Of a stretch of DNA of 64,000 nucleotides, positions 16,070 through 24,743 are shown in pieces (within the stretch, counting starts at the first letter, position 1; every line of letters begins with the position of its first letter). Source of the DNA: Herbiconiux ginsengi. Lineage in GTDB: Bacteria; Actinomycetota; Actinomycetes; Actinomycetales; Microbacteriaceae. Below the pieces are notes generated by a model. The model did not search any database. It worked only from the letters and a program-made list of their open reading frames with translations, and was not told where the DNA came from. The stretch is taken from positions 1 through 64,000 of the forward strand of contig NZ_FNPZ01000005.1 of NCBI RefSeq assembly GCF_900107435.1, in the 5' to 3' direction. The translations under genes were made by a program, and so were the position numbers.

Positions 16070-17733
16070 CAGGCTGCCTTCCGTCCGATGTCGACGAGGG
16101 AGGGGACGAACGACATCGCGTGCTCGGCGAGAGCGGTGATGGTAAGCGCCGGATTGACCCCAGGGTTGGCCGGCAGGGCTGCGGCATCGCAGACGATCAT
16201 GTTGCGATAGCCGAAGACCCGCAGCTCGGGGTCGATCACGCCGGAGGATGCATTCTCACCGATCACCGCACCGCCGAGCATGTGAGCGGTCTGCGGAATG
16301 TTGAAAAAGGCCTCGAAGATACTGCTCTGCGCCACGCCGCCCTTCTGCTCCGCCACCCACGAAGCGACCCGGTGCCCGATCTCGATGTAGGTCGGGGCAG
16401 GACGGGCCGGATCGATCTCGCTCACCAGCCGACACCCTCCGCCTCGCCGCTTCTTCGCACGGAATCGGATGGCATTGTCTCGGGGCTGCATCACCAGCAT
16501 TTGCAGCGTGCGGGTGCTCCACCCATTCTGCGGGCGCACGGCCCAGAGCCGGCGAGGGTGCCGAAGCGCACCGACGATCCAGCGACCGACTCTCTTCGAT
16601 CTGCTCCCGGATCCGGTCAGCACCGTGAACAGGCGTTGCTGCGTGTCTGCGTTCGGACCCAACGTGAGGAACTCGATCTGCGCATCCTGATCGAGGATGA
16701 CGCGGCTGCTGGCGGTGACGTCACGCCAGGTCTCCAGGTCTTTCGGAAAGAGCACACTGAGCACCGTCTCGCTGTTGGTGCGGACGAGGTGACCGAGTCT
16801 GTCACTGATGCGCGCGAGCGACCCGCGATGCTTGCAGTCGGCGAGCAGCTCGTTGGTGGCGATCGCGCCGCCCGCGAAGACGACGCCCTTCGCGGTGAAG
16901 TCGGACCGGACGTCGTTGTGGGCGGAGTTCCGCGACTCCACTGTGACCCGATACCCGTCGGCGCCGTCGAGGGCGCCCAGTGGCGCGACATCCACCACCT
17001 CCTGCTCGGCGATGATGCGGGCCCGGCTTTTCTCGGCGAACCAGAGGTAGTTCTTGGTGAGCCTATTCGCCGCGCCGGTGTGACATCCGACCATGCACTC
17101 GCCACAACGGCGGCAGCCGGTGCGGTCGGGCCCTTCTCCCCCGAAGTACGGGTCGGGTACCGTCTTGCCCGGCTCCCCGAAGAACACCCCGGTGGGCGAC
17201 AGGGCGAATGACTCCGGCGTACCGAAGTGAGCCGCTACCTCTCTCGATAGTGACATCGTCGTCGAATCCCAAGGGGCAGTGCGCACACCGAGCATCCGCT
17301 CGGCCGTAGCGTAGTGAGGAGCGAGCGTCGCCTCCCAAGAGCCGAGGCGCTGCCATTGCGGATCGTCGTAGAACGCCGGCTGAGCACGGAATAGCACCCC
17401 GCCGTACATCAGGCTGCCTCCCCCCACCCCCGTCTGCGCCGCGCTGACGACGTGGCGGAAGAGAGCCGGCCTCATGATTCCATAGAGGCCCTTGCGGGGA
17501 TTCCAGTCGTACCGCTCATGGTCTGAGGCGGACCGAGGCAGGTCGTCGTCCTCGTAGCGACGTCCGCGCTCAATCACGCCGACGCGATAGCCCTTCTCGG
17601 TCAGACGGAGTGCCGCGACACTGCCGCCGAATCCCGAGCCGACAACCAGCCAGTCGAAATCGAATGACGGATCGATTCTGGGAGCGCTTGCCTGCGTCTC
17701 GGTGTCGGGCACACCGGCTTTCAGGGAGGACAC
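16069..17733 (-). CDS. GMC oxidoreductase of the cholesterol-oxidase (ChoD) type
   Basis: About 554 residues. The FAD motif VGSGFGGSVAALRLTEKG lies near the N-terminus, followed by GVGGGSLMYGGVLFRAQP and CRRCGECMVGCHTGAANRL. The Cys-rich stretch is found in actinobacterial cholesterol-oxidase-like GMC proteins. The C-terminal AHMLGGAVIGENASSGVIDP and NPALTITALAEHA complete the flavin and substrate site. I choose GTG 17733 (GAGAGG upstream); ATG 17802 is also open. The probable reaction is oxidation of a steroid-like 3-hydroxyl to a ketone. It is coupled to the MDR gene and 99 bp downstream of the MFS gene. Confidence 0.88.
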   Translation of the reverse strand: MSSLKAGVPDTETQASAPRIDPSFDFDWLVVGSGFGGSVAALRLTEKGYRVGVIERGRRYEDDDLPRSASDHERYDWNPRKGLYGIMRPALFRHVVSAAQTGVGGGSLMYGGVLFRAQPAFYDDPQWQRLGSWEATLAPHYATAERMLGVRTAPWDSTTMSLSREVAAHFGTPESFALSPTGVFFGEPGKTVPDPYFGGEGPDRTGCRRCGECMVGCHTGAANRLTKNYLWFAEKSRARIIAEQEVVDVAPLGALDGADGYRVTVESRNSAHNDVRSDFTAKGVVFAGGAIATNELLADCKHRGSLARISDRLGHLVRTNSETVLSVLFPKDLETWRDVTASSRVILDQDAQIEFLTLGPNADTQQRLFTVLTGSGSRSKRVGRWIVGALRHPRRLWAVRPQNGWSTRTLQMLVMQPRDNAIRFRAKKRRGGGCRLVSEIDPARPAPTYIEIGHRVASWVAEQKGGVAQSSIFEAFFNIPQTAHMLGGAVIGENASSGVIDPELRVFGYRNMIVCDAAALPANPGVNPALTITALAEHAMSFVPSLVDIGRKAA

Positions 17734-17832
17734 GTGGCCACCTCTCCGTGACGGGCCCGTAGGGAACGGGCGGTGCTGTGACGATACGGATGCTGAGTGC
17801 ATGAAATCAACCGAAAACGGGATGCTTCCCGG

Positions 17833-19113
17833 CTAGACACCAACTTCGGATGGGGTCTTCCCGAGCGTGTTGAGGCGTGTGACCGGCGAGCCATCGAGGC
17901 TGAACGTGTAGCGCCCGAATCCCAAGAAGCAGAGGATTCCCGCTCCGACCAGCGACACCAGCACCACCATCGGAACGGTGTAGCCGCCCGTCGCCACGTA
18001 GAGCTGGCCGATCAAGAAGATCCCGATGGCTCCGCCGATCGTGAGCATAAAGAAGACCAGGCCCACCACCCGGGCATAGGCGCCGAGCGGAAAGAAGCGT
18101 CCGACGATATAAGACGCCACATCCCCTTCGGCACCGAAGGCTACTCCGACCAGGATCGCCCCGAGGAATGACATCGGCAGGGTCGTCGAGGTGAACAGCA
18201 GAACCGTTCCGACTCCGCCGAGCACGAACAGCACCACCGCGATGCCGGGCGCATAGAGGCGGTCGAGCAGGAAGCCCACAATCCCATGTACGACCAGGGA
18301 GCTCACAGCGAGAGATGACAGCAATAAGGCTGCGGTCTCCGGAGCGTAGCCATGGCTCGCCGAAATGGGAAACACCTGGCTGAGCAAACCGAACAGCGCG
18401 GTCGAAACCAAGAGGATACCGCCGAGCAAGAGCCAGAACTGACGACGACGAGCGACCAAGCGGATGCTGGATGAGGCGGCCGCATCCGTTCCCGCGCTCT
18501 GCTGCATGGTGGTTCCGGCGGGCAGCCGGGTGACGAAGGCGTAGACCGCGGGCGGGATGATCACGCAGAGCACGCCGACGGCGATGTAGACACCACGCCA
18601 CCCGTAGCCTGCCTCGATCGCCGTTGCGATGGGGGGCATAAGGATCGTACCCAAAGCCGATCCCACCGCCAAGAGTCCGAGAGCGACTCCACGTCGATCG
18701 GAGAACCAGGCGGTCACAACGGTCACATGGGCGACGGGCGTCGACGCTCCGGCCACCGCTCCGAGCAGGATGCACAAGAAGTACCAGTACCCCACGCTCT
18801 GGTTGGCCGTCCCCAACAGCACGACGGCGCCCCCGAATGCGAGCGAAATGGGCACAGTGGGAATTCGCGGCCCGAATCGTGACACCAGGATTCCGACAGC
18901 GAGAGCACTAATGCCGGCCGCCACGGTGGCGAAGGAGGCTCCGTTGGTGAAGTCGGCGAGCGTCCATCCGAACTCCTCGATCATCGGAACGGCGGCCACG
19001 TTGAACAACACATTCAGGGTGCCGGCGCCGAGGATGAGTGCCAGCATCGCGGTGATCACGAACCACCAGCGATTCGGAGAGCGTCGGACGGTGGCGGGCG
19101 GGACTGTGATCAT
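17833..19113 (-). CDS. MFS transporter of the OFA / monocarboxylate type
   Basis: 426 residues with twelve predicted helices. Diagnostic segments are VSRFGPRIPTVPISLAFGG, TAWFSDRRGVALGLLAVGSA and the A-loop basic residues. This branch carries carboxylates and other small organic acids. It is the first gene of the operon MFS-GMC-MDR-hydrolase and is divergent from the LuxR gene. The 205-bp divergent region holds the shared motif at 19243 and a palindrome at 19290. Confidence 0.88.
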   Translation of the reverse strand: MITVPPATVRRSPNRWWFVITAMLALILGAGTLNVLFNVAAVPMIEEFGWTLADFTNGASFATVAAGISALAVGILVSRFGPRIPTVPISLAFGGAVVLLGTANQSVGYWYFLCILLGAVAGASTPVAHVTVVTAWFSDRRGVALGLLAVGSALGTILMPPIATAIEAGYGWRGVYIAVGVLCVIIPPAVYAFVTRLPAGTTMQQSAGTDAAASSSIRLVARRRQFWLLLGGILLVSTALFGLLSQVFPISASHGYAPETAALLLSSLAVSSLVVHGIVGFLLDRLYAPGIAVVLFVLGGVGTVLLFTSTTLPMSFLGAILVGVAFGAEGDVASYIVGRFFPLGAYARVVGLVFFMLTIGGAIGIFLIGQLYVATGGYTVPMVVLVSLVGAGILCFLGFGRYTFSLDGSPVTRLNTLGKTPSEVGV

Positions 19114-19242
19114 GGTGGAGACCTCTCTGTCTCGGGTGGTTCTTCTGTCTCGGGTGGGTCTGTTGCGGAGCGCGGACGCGCGAGCCGGCCGTCGTCATTG
19201 ACGGCGTGATCGGGTGCCGCCCATACAACTGCCGCAGCCCGA

Positions 19243-19265
19243 AGCCGTCTACCACCGAAAGTTGG
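19243..19265. promoter_or_regulatory. Candidate regulator site, AGCCG-N3-ACCACCGAAAGTTGG
   Basis: AGCCG, three bases, then ACCACCGAAAGTTGG. The divergent region at 23605-23626 has AGCCG, two bases, then ACCACCGGAAGTTGG (14 of 15 identical). Both sit between divergent catabolic genes in the same block, so a common regulator is likely. The LuxR protein encoded next door is the obvious candidate (inference). Confidence 0.55.
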
Positions 19266-19289
19266 GATACGCCCCCGCGCGGCGTATTA

Positions 19290-19308
19290 GAGTACGCATT
19301 ATGTACTC
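19290..19308. promoter_or_regulatory. Palindrome GAGTAC-N7-GTACTC upstream of the LuxR gene
   Basis: A perfect 6-bp inverted repeat with a 7-bp spacer, 15 bp before the LuxR start codon. Its position overlaps where the LuxR promoter or leader must be, which suits autoregulation by a dimeric regulator. Confidence 0.5.
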
Positions 19309-19323
19309 AGCGACGAGGTGCAG

Positions 19324-20238
19324 ATGAAGATGAACGATGCATCTGCCGTAAATCCGGCCGACGACCGCTTGCTCCGTCAGTCCCTCGACGAGTTGATGCG
19401 CCGAACACGGTTTCCCGTTGTGTTCGGCGGCTTCGCCCACGAGCAGCGGATCTCCATTTCGCACCTCATCGGCAACGAGCGCAATTCACTCCGCGGGCTG
19501 CTCGTCTCCGAGGGCTCCGGTCTGGGTGGCCGTGTGCTCGCCGAGGCTCGACCGCGGCTCACCGCCAACTACGCGTCGTCGCGGGCGATCACGCACGACT
19601 ACGATCGCGCCGTGCTCACCGAGGGCATCACCACCCTGCTCGCGATCCCTGTCGTCGCCTCCGGTCACGTGCTGGGTGTGCTCTACGGGGGCCTCCGCTC
19701 GCACTCCACGATCGGCGGAGTGTCGATCGAGCCGGCCACCATGGTGGCGAAGGAACTCGCCATCCGACTGGAGAGACGTCGCAGAGGTGAGGCCGATACG
19801 CACCTAGATGCGAGTACCCCCCGGCGCGTCGCGCCGGCTGATTCCCCCGTTTCGGAGCCGTCGCCTACGTTCACGCCAGCACAGACCGAGGAGCTTCGAA
19901 GTATCTACGCGGAGATGCGACGAATCAGCGCTCAACTCCACGATCCGACGGTGCGCTCGGAGCTCGAGTTGGTGGAACGACGTCTGATCGGAATGGCTCA
20001 GGTCGACGATGAGCCCGAGCAGCCAGACGAGCGAGCTGTGGCCGCGCTGCTGACGGCCCGCGAGTCGGACGTGCTTAGCCAGGTTGCCCTCGGGCACACC
20101 AATGCCGCAGTGGCCATTTCGCTCGGCCTGACCGAGTCCACGGTGAAGAGCTACCTGAATCAGGCGATGCGCAAGCTCGGCGCCTCCACTCGCTTCGAGG
20201 CTCTGGCGATCGCCCGGCGCAATCACCTTCTCGTATGA
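19324..20238 (+). CDS. GAF-LuxR family transcriptional activator
   Basis: About 304 residues. The N-terminal GAF-like sensor (residues 20-150: LVSEGSGLGGRVLAEARPRL, YGGLRSHSTIGG) leads through a linker to a C-terminal LuxR HTH (LTARESDVLSQVALGHTNAAVAISLGLTESTVKSYL). ATG 19324 has GACGAGG upstream; GTG 19318 is open but less well spaced. GAF-LuxR regulators of this type control degradation operons for small aromatic or terpenoid compounds. Its stop overlaps the start of the HAD gene (ATGA). It is a good candidate regulator of 14087-25745. Confidence 0.88.
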   Translation: MKMNDASAVNPADDRLLRQSLDELMRRTRFPVVFGGFAHEQRISISHLIGNERNSLRGLLVSEGSGLGGRVLAEARPRLTANYASSRAITHDYDRAVLTEGITTLLAIPVVASGHVLGVLYGGLRSHSTIGGVSIEPATMVAKELAIRLERRRRGEADTHLDASTPRRVAPADSPVSEPSPTFTPAQTEELRSIYAEMRRISAQLHDPTVRSELELVERRLIGMAQVDDEPEQPDERAVAALLTARESDVLSQVALGHTNAAVAISLGLTESTVKSYLNQAMRKLGASTRFEALAIARRNHLLV

Positions 20239-20963
20239 CCGCCACGACCGTCCGTGCCGTGCTCTTCGACACCTTCGGTACGGTGGTCGACTGGCGCAGC
20301 GGTATCGCCTCGGCCTTCGACACGGTTGCGGCGCGCCACTCCAGCCGTCTCGACTCGGTGCATCTCGCGGATGCCTGGCGGCGTCGCTACGCACCCTCGA
20401 TGCAGCGGATCACATCGGGCGATCGGCCGTACACGGATCTCGACACCCTCCACCGCGAGAATCTCACGAGCGTGCTGGCAGAATTCGAGCTCCCGTTCGA
20501 GACATCGGAGGCAGACGTCTACGATCTCGTCCACGCGTGGCACGAGCTCGCTCCCTGGCCGGACAGCGTGCCCGGTTTGCACGCGCTCAAAGCGCAGTAC
20601 ACCATTGGTCCGCTTTCGAACGGACACACTGCTCTCCTTCTCGAGATGGCGAAGTCGGCCGGGCTGCCCTGGGATCTGATCATCGGCTCGGACCTGACGC
20701 AGGCCTACAAGCCTGACCCGGCCGCCTACCTTCGCCCCGCGGCGATTCTGGGGCTCGCTCCCGCCGAAGTCATGCTCGTGGCCGCCCACAACGACGACCT
20801 GCGCGCCGCTCGGGATTCCGGCCTCGCGACCGCCTTTGTCGCACGGCCGCTCGAGCACGGCTCCGACCAGTCGATCGACCTCGAGGCTGAGAGCGATTGG
20901 GATGTGGTGGCCGACGACATCGTGCACCTCGCCGAACTGCTCCACCCGCGACTCGCGCGGTGA
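20235..20963 (+). CDS. HAD-superfamily hydrolase, haloacid dehalogenase type II
   Basis: 242 residues. Motif I is FDTFGTVVDW with nucleophile Asp12, motif II LSNG, and motif III GSDLTQAYKPDPAAYL with the essential Lys. This spacing is that of L-2-haloacid dehalogenases. Many members in catabolic clusters act on other small substrates, so the dehalogenase reaction is not certain. It overlaps the LuxR stop by four bases and is convergent with the adenylate kinase gene. Confidence 0.85.
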   Translation: MTATTVRAVLFDTFGTVVDWRSGIASAFDTVAARHSSRLDSVHLADAWRRRYAPSMQRITSGDRPYTDLDTLHRENLTSVLAEFELPFETSEADVYDLVHAWHELAPWPDSVPGLHALKAQYTIGPLSNGHTALLLEMAKSAGLPWDLIIGSDLTQAYKPDPAAYLRPAAILGLAPAEVMLVAAHNDDLRAARDSGLATAFVARPLEHGSDQSIDLEAESDWDVVADDIVHLAELLHPRLAR

Positions 20964-20978
20964 GCTCGTCGGTCAGAA

Positions 20979-21602
20979 TCAGTCCCGGGCCCTCAACCGG
21001 GTTGAGATCATCGCGCTGAGGCGGGCGGGCTCGATGCTGCCGTCCATCTCCAGCACTCTGGTCAAGGACCTGTAATGCTCGATCAATGGGGCGGTCTCAG
21101 CCTCGTAGATGTCCAGGCGCCGGATCACGACTTCCGGGTCGTCGTCGGTTCTCGCCTCCACCCCCGCCCGGGTGCGCATCCGCTCGATCACCGTCGACCG
21201 TTCCACGTCCAAGGCGACCACCGCGGTGAGTGCGGTTCCCTGCGCGGTCAGCACGCGATCGAGGGCATCGACCTGGGCAAGAGTGCGAGGATAGCCGTCG
21301 AGGATGAATCCCTGCTCGGCATCGGCGGAGCCGAGTCGCTCCCGTACCATCGCATCGGTGATTTCATCAGGCACGAATGCTCCCGAATCGATGTAGCCGG
21401 CTACGGCGACACCCAGTTCGGTTCGCCGCCGAAGGTGGTCTCGGAACAGATCCCCCGTCGAGATCGCGGGGATACCGAGTTTCCGGCTCAACAAGCGGCC
21501 CTGAGTGCCCTTGCCCGAACCCGGCGCACCCATCAGAACGAGACGGAACCCACGGTCGACTCCGGAGGAGGGCGAACCGGTCGCCTCAGCATCCGACCTC
21601 AT
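20979..21602 (-). CDS. adk: Adenylate kinase
   Basis: 207 residues. P-loop GAPGSGKGTQGRLLSRKLG, NMP-binding STGDLFRDHLRRRTELG and DGYPRTLAQVDALD are all present. The LID is short and has no zinc-binding cysteines. It converts AMP and ATP to 2 ADP. Its ATG overlaps the stop of the AMP-forming acyl-CoA synthetase (ATGA), so both are made together and the AMP released by the ligase could be recycled at once. It lies in a catabolic block, not next to secY as housekeeping adk usually does, so it is probably an extra copy. Confidence 0.92.
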   Translation of the reverse strand: MRSDAEATGSPSSGVDRGFRLVLMGAPGSGKGTQGRLLSRKLGIPAISTGDLFRDHLRRRTELGVAVAGYIDSGAFVPDEITDAMVRERLGSADAEQGFILDGYPRTLAQVDALDRVLTAQGTALTAVVALDVERSTVIERMRTRAGVEARTDDDPEVVIRRLDIYEAETAPLIEHYRSLTRVLEMDGSIEPARLSAMISTRLRARD

Positions 21603-23521
21603 ATGATCGGCGCTCTCGCCGCTTCCGCGGCAGCCAGGATGGGATCCAGTACCGAGGTGTCCTCGATGGTCGCCGGCACCCGGTAGGGCTCACCATCGAT
21701 GATCTGCCGCAGCGTCTTGCGCAAGATCTTGCCCGACCGAGTCTTGGGCAGCCGATCGACGAACATGACATCGCGGAAGGCGGCCACCGGGCCGATCCGG
21801 GTGCGGACGAGATCGACCAGCTGTGCCCGGAGTTCGCTCTCATCGACCGAGCGACCCGACTTGAGGGAGACGAAGCCCATCGCCCGCTGCCCCTTGAGAG
21901 CATCCCTCACCCCCACGACCGCGCATTCAGCCACATCGTGGTGGAGTGCGATGACCTCCTCCAAGGCGCCGGTCGAGAGCCGATGTCCGGCGACATTGAT
22001 GACGTCGTCGGTCCTTCCCATCACGAAGAGGTAGCCGTCATTGTCGAAATAACCGGAATCGCCGGTGGCGTAGTAGCCGGGGAACACATTCAGATAGGAA
22101 TCGCGCAAGCGGTGAGGTCCACCCCAGACACCAGTGAGAGTGCCGGGCGGCAACGGCAACCGGATGGCGATGTTGCCCTCCCTGCCGGTTTCGACCTCCC
22201 GCCCCTTCGAATTCACGATCGCCACGTCGTAGCCCGCCATCGGAACCGTGCTCGACCCGGCCTTCAAGGGCAACGCGCCGAACCCGACCGGATTGGCGCT
22301 GATCGCCCAACCGGTCTCGGTCTGCCACCAATGATCGATGACCGGCACACCGAGTCCTGCGGTGATCCACTGGTAGGTCTCCGGATCGAGGCGCTCCCCG
22401 GCCAGAAAGAGCGCGCGCAGCGACGACCTGTCGTAACGGGCGAGCTGCTCGAGATCCGGATCGATCCTGTGGATCGCCCTGATCGCCGTGGGAGCCGTGA
22501 ACATGACGTTCACGCGGTGCTGCTCGACGACGCGCCAGAACGCTCCCGCATCCGGCGTCCCGACCGGCTTCCCCTCGTAGAGCACGGTCGTCGCACCGAT
22601 CAGAAGAGGAGCGTAGACGATGTAGGAATGCCCCACCACCCACCCCACGTCGCTTGCCGTCCAGAACACGTCTCCCGGACCGGCGCCGTAGATGTTCCGC
22701 ATCGACCAGTCCAACGCCACGGCGTACCCCCCGCTGTCCCGCACGATCCCCTTCGGATTGCCCGTGGTTCCGGAGGTGTAGAGGAGATAGAGCGGATCAT
22801 TCGCGGCTATCGGAACCGGTACGGCGGGGTTTGCCGACTCCGCGAGTTCCGACCAATCGAGCCACGTCGCTCCCGCGCCTGCCGGCACATCCTCGATCGA
22901 AGTCGGGAAGCCGTCGCGTTCCTTGAGGATCACCGTGTCGATGGCGCCGTCGCTCAGGCGCAGCGCCTCCCGAACCAGAGGTACGTAGTCGACGACTTTT
23001 CCGGGCTCCAACCCCCCGGATGCCATGACCAGGATCCTGGCACCGGCATCGACGATTCTCGTCGCCAATTCGTTCGCAGCGAAACCACCGAAGACGACCG
23101 AGTGAACGGCGCCGATCCGTGCGCACGCGAGCATCGCAACGACGGCCTCCGGGATCATCGGCATGTAGATGATCACTCGCTCGCCTCGGCGCACACCCTG
23201 TTCTCGTAGGACGCCGGCGAAGATGGCCGTCTCGTCCCGTAGCTGGTGGTAGGTGTAGGTGCGGGACTCCGACGTCATCGCCGAATCGAAGATCACGGCG
23301 GCCGCGTCGCCACGGCCCGCTTCGATGTGTCGATCCAGGGTGTTGTAGGACAGATTCAACTCGCCGTCTGGAAACCACGACCAGGAATCCCCCGCGTCTT
23401 CGATCGCGGTGCGCGGAGCCCGCGACCAATCGATGCGCTTCGACTGTTCCAGCCAGAAGCGGTCGCGGTCGTCAATGCTCGTCCGCCATTGTTCATGGAA
23501 TCGGTCCAGCGAGTCGGTCAT
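21599..23521 (-). CDS. AMP-forming acyl-CoA synthetase of the propionyl/acetyl-CoA synthetase type
   Basis: 640 residues. It has an ACS-type N-terminal domain (WFPDGELNLSYNTLDRH) and the AMP signature YTSGTTGNPKGIVRDSGG; the latter resembles propionate-CoA ligase PrpE more than Acs. WWQTETGWAI and the C-terminal acetylation-type Lys site PKTRSGKILRK follow. ATG 23521 gives the usual N-terminus (MTDSLDRFHEQW); the frame is open to 23554. It activates a short acid, perhaps a C3 product of the pathway, to its CoA ester. It is coupled to adenylate kinase downstream. Confidence 0.9.
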   Translation of the reverse strand: MTDSLDRFHEQWRTSIDDRDRFWLEQSKRIDWSRAPRTAIEDAGDSWSWFPDGELNLSYNTLDRHIEAGRGDAAAVIFDSAMTSESRTYTYHQLRDETAIFAGVLREQGVRRGERVIIYMPMIPEAVVAMLACARIGAVHSVVFGGFAANELATRIVDAGARILVMASGGLEPGKVVDYVPLVREALRLSDGAIDTVILKERDGFPTSIEDVPAGAGATWLDWSELAESANPAVPVPIAANDPLYLLYTSGTTGNPKGIVRDSGGYAVALDWSMRNIYGAGPGDVFWTASDVGWVVGHSYIVYAPLLIGATTVLYEGKPVGTPDAGAFWRVVEQHRVNVMFTAPTAIRAIHRIDPDLEQLARYDRSSLRALFLAGERLDPETYQWITAGLGVPVIDHWWQTETGWAISANPVGFGALPLKAGSSTVPMAGYDVAIVNSKGREVETGREGNIAIRLPLPPGTLTGVWGGPHRLRDSYLNVFPGYYATGDSGYFDNDGYLFVMGRTDDVINVAGHRLSTGALEEVIALHHDVAECAVVGVRDALKGQRAMGFVSLKSGRSVDESELRAQLVDLVRTRIGPVAAFRDVMFVDRLPKTRSGKILRKTLRQIIDGEPYRVPATIEDTSVLDPILAAAEAARAPII

Positions 23522-23604
23522 GTCTAAGCCCTTCAAGCGTTCGTGGCGCACCACTGACGGATCATCCGCGATCCGACATGACCATCACAACGGCTACCGT
23601 GCAG

Positions 23605-23626
23605 AGCCGACACCACCGGAAGTTGG
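23605..23626. promoter_or_regulatory. Second copy of the ACCACCGRAAGTTGG motif
   Basis: AGCCG-AC-ACCACCGGAAGTTGG, matching the site at 19243-19265. It lies 84 bp before the acyl-CoA synthetase start and 164 bp before the hydrolase start, in the divergent intergenic region. Confidence 0.55.
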
Positions 23627-23653
23627 TGCCCTGCTCGAATTACGCCCGGCACG

Positions 23654-23688
23654 GTTGACTTTGTAAACTCACGCGTCATACAGTCAAC
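23654..23688 (+). promoter_or_regulatory. Promoter and 7-bp inverted repeat upstream of the HSL hydrolase
   Basis: TTGACT at 23655-23660 and ATACAG at 23678-23683, 17 bp apart, fit a housekeeping promoter reading right. GTTGACT (23654-23660) and AGTCAAC (23682-23688) form an inverted repeat that places matching half-sites on the two promoter boxes, an arrangement that would allow repression. Confidence 0.45.
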
Positions 23689-23789
23689 GCCAGCAGTCGG
23701 ACCGGCTGTCGAGAATTCGCTCTTCGAACCCTCTGGCACTGAGTTCCGGGGGTCGGCGAGGGCGAAATATGTCACATGGAGGTGACCAC

Positions 23790-24704
23790 GTGTCCAAGAG
23801 CGATGTCGTCGAACTGAGCCCGGAGGCAATTGCCTTTGAGAACCTGCTGCAGTCCGGAGGAGCGCCCACGGAGCTGGATATCCGGCGGAATGCCACCGAG
23901 AACCTGCACCGGGCCGCATCCGAACCCGAGGGAGTCACCTATCGGGAGGTCGACGCGAACGGAGTGTTTGGAATCTGGGCCGAGCCCGTGGGTGCGAATA
24001 CTGATTTCGTGCTCCTACACTCCCACGCCGGAGGATCAGTCGTCACCTCCGCATTCGTCGATCGCAAGCTGGCCGGCCATATCGCCAAGGCCGTCGGCAT
24101 CCCGGTGCTGGTGGTCGACTTCCGGCGGGCGCCGGAGAATAAGTACCCGGCCCAGCTCGACGACGTCGAGACCGCCTTCGAGTGGCTGCTCGAACAGGGC
24201 TATCCGTCCGAGAACATCGTCACCATCGGACACTCGATCGGCGGCTTTCTCTCTCTCGCGGTAGCGCTCCGTCGCCGTGACGCCGGCAAGTCGCTCCCCG
24301 GAGCAATCGTGTCGATCTCCCCCTGGGCGGACCTCGGGATCGCCAACGACACCATCGAGTCGAACGCCGAAACCGATAAGGTGTTGAGCCGCGGTCTGCT
24401 CGAGTTCTTCCGAGAGGCGTGGATTGGTGGCACCGAGACAGCGGCAGACGATCCCAAGGTCAACCTGAACGCGTCGGATCTGTCGAACCTTCCGCCGACG
24501 TTGGTGTCGTGGGGAACCTACGAGGTGCTCGCCGGAGAAGACGAAGAACTCGCTGGCCGTTTGAAGGCCGCCGGGAACCACGTCCAGTCCTTGCCGGTCG
24601 CCGGCGCTCAGCACTCCTACGTGTGGGCCGCGGGGCGAGTTCCCGAGACTGACAAGGCTATCCAGGAGATCGCAACCTGGGTTCGCACCTCCCTCGCTTT
24701 CTGA
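23790..24704 (+). CDS. HSL-family alpha/beta hydrolase (lactone-hydrolase-like)
   Basis: 304 residues, paralogous to 14087-15010. The oxyanion segment is LLHSHAGGSVVTS, the nucleophile Ser149 lies in TIGHSIGGFLS, DFRRAPENKYPAQLDD is shared, and the His is in GAQHSYVW. I choose GTG 23790 because GGAGG at 23778-23782 is well placed; ATG 23769 lies upstream of that site. It is followed 39 bp later by the Zn alcohol dehydrogenase. Two homologous hydrolases in one block suggest two related esters or lactones. Confidence 0.88.
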   Translation: MSKSDVVELSPEAIAFENLLQSGGAPTELDIRRNATENLHRAASEPEGVTYREVDANGVFGIWAEPVGANTDFVLLHSHAGGSVVTSAFVDRKLAGHIAKAVGIPVLVVDFRRAPENKYPAQLDDVETAFEWLLEQGYPSENIVTIGHSIGGFLSLAVALRRRDAGKSLPGAIVSISPWADLGIANDTIESNAETDKVLSRGLLEFFREAWIGGTETAADDPKVNLNASDLSNLPPTLVSWGTYEVLAGEDEELAGRLKAAGNHVQSLPVAGAQHSYVWAAGRVPETDKAIQEIATWVRTSLAF

Positions 24705-24743
24705 CCCGCCGAACAGACCTTCTTCACGAAAGAGAAACGACCA

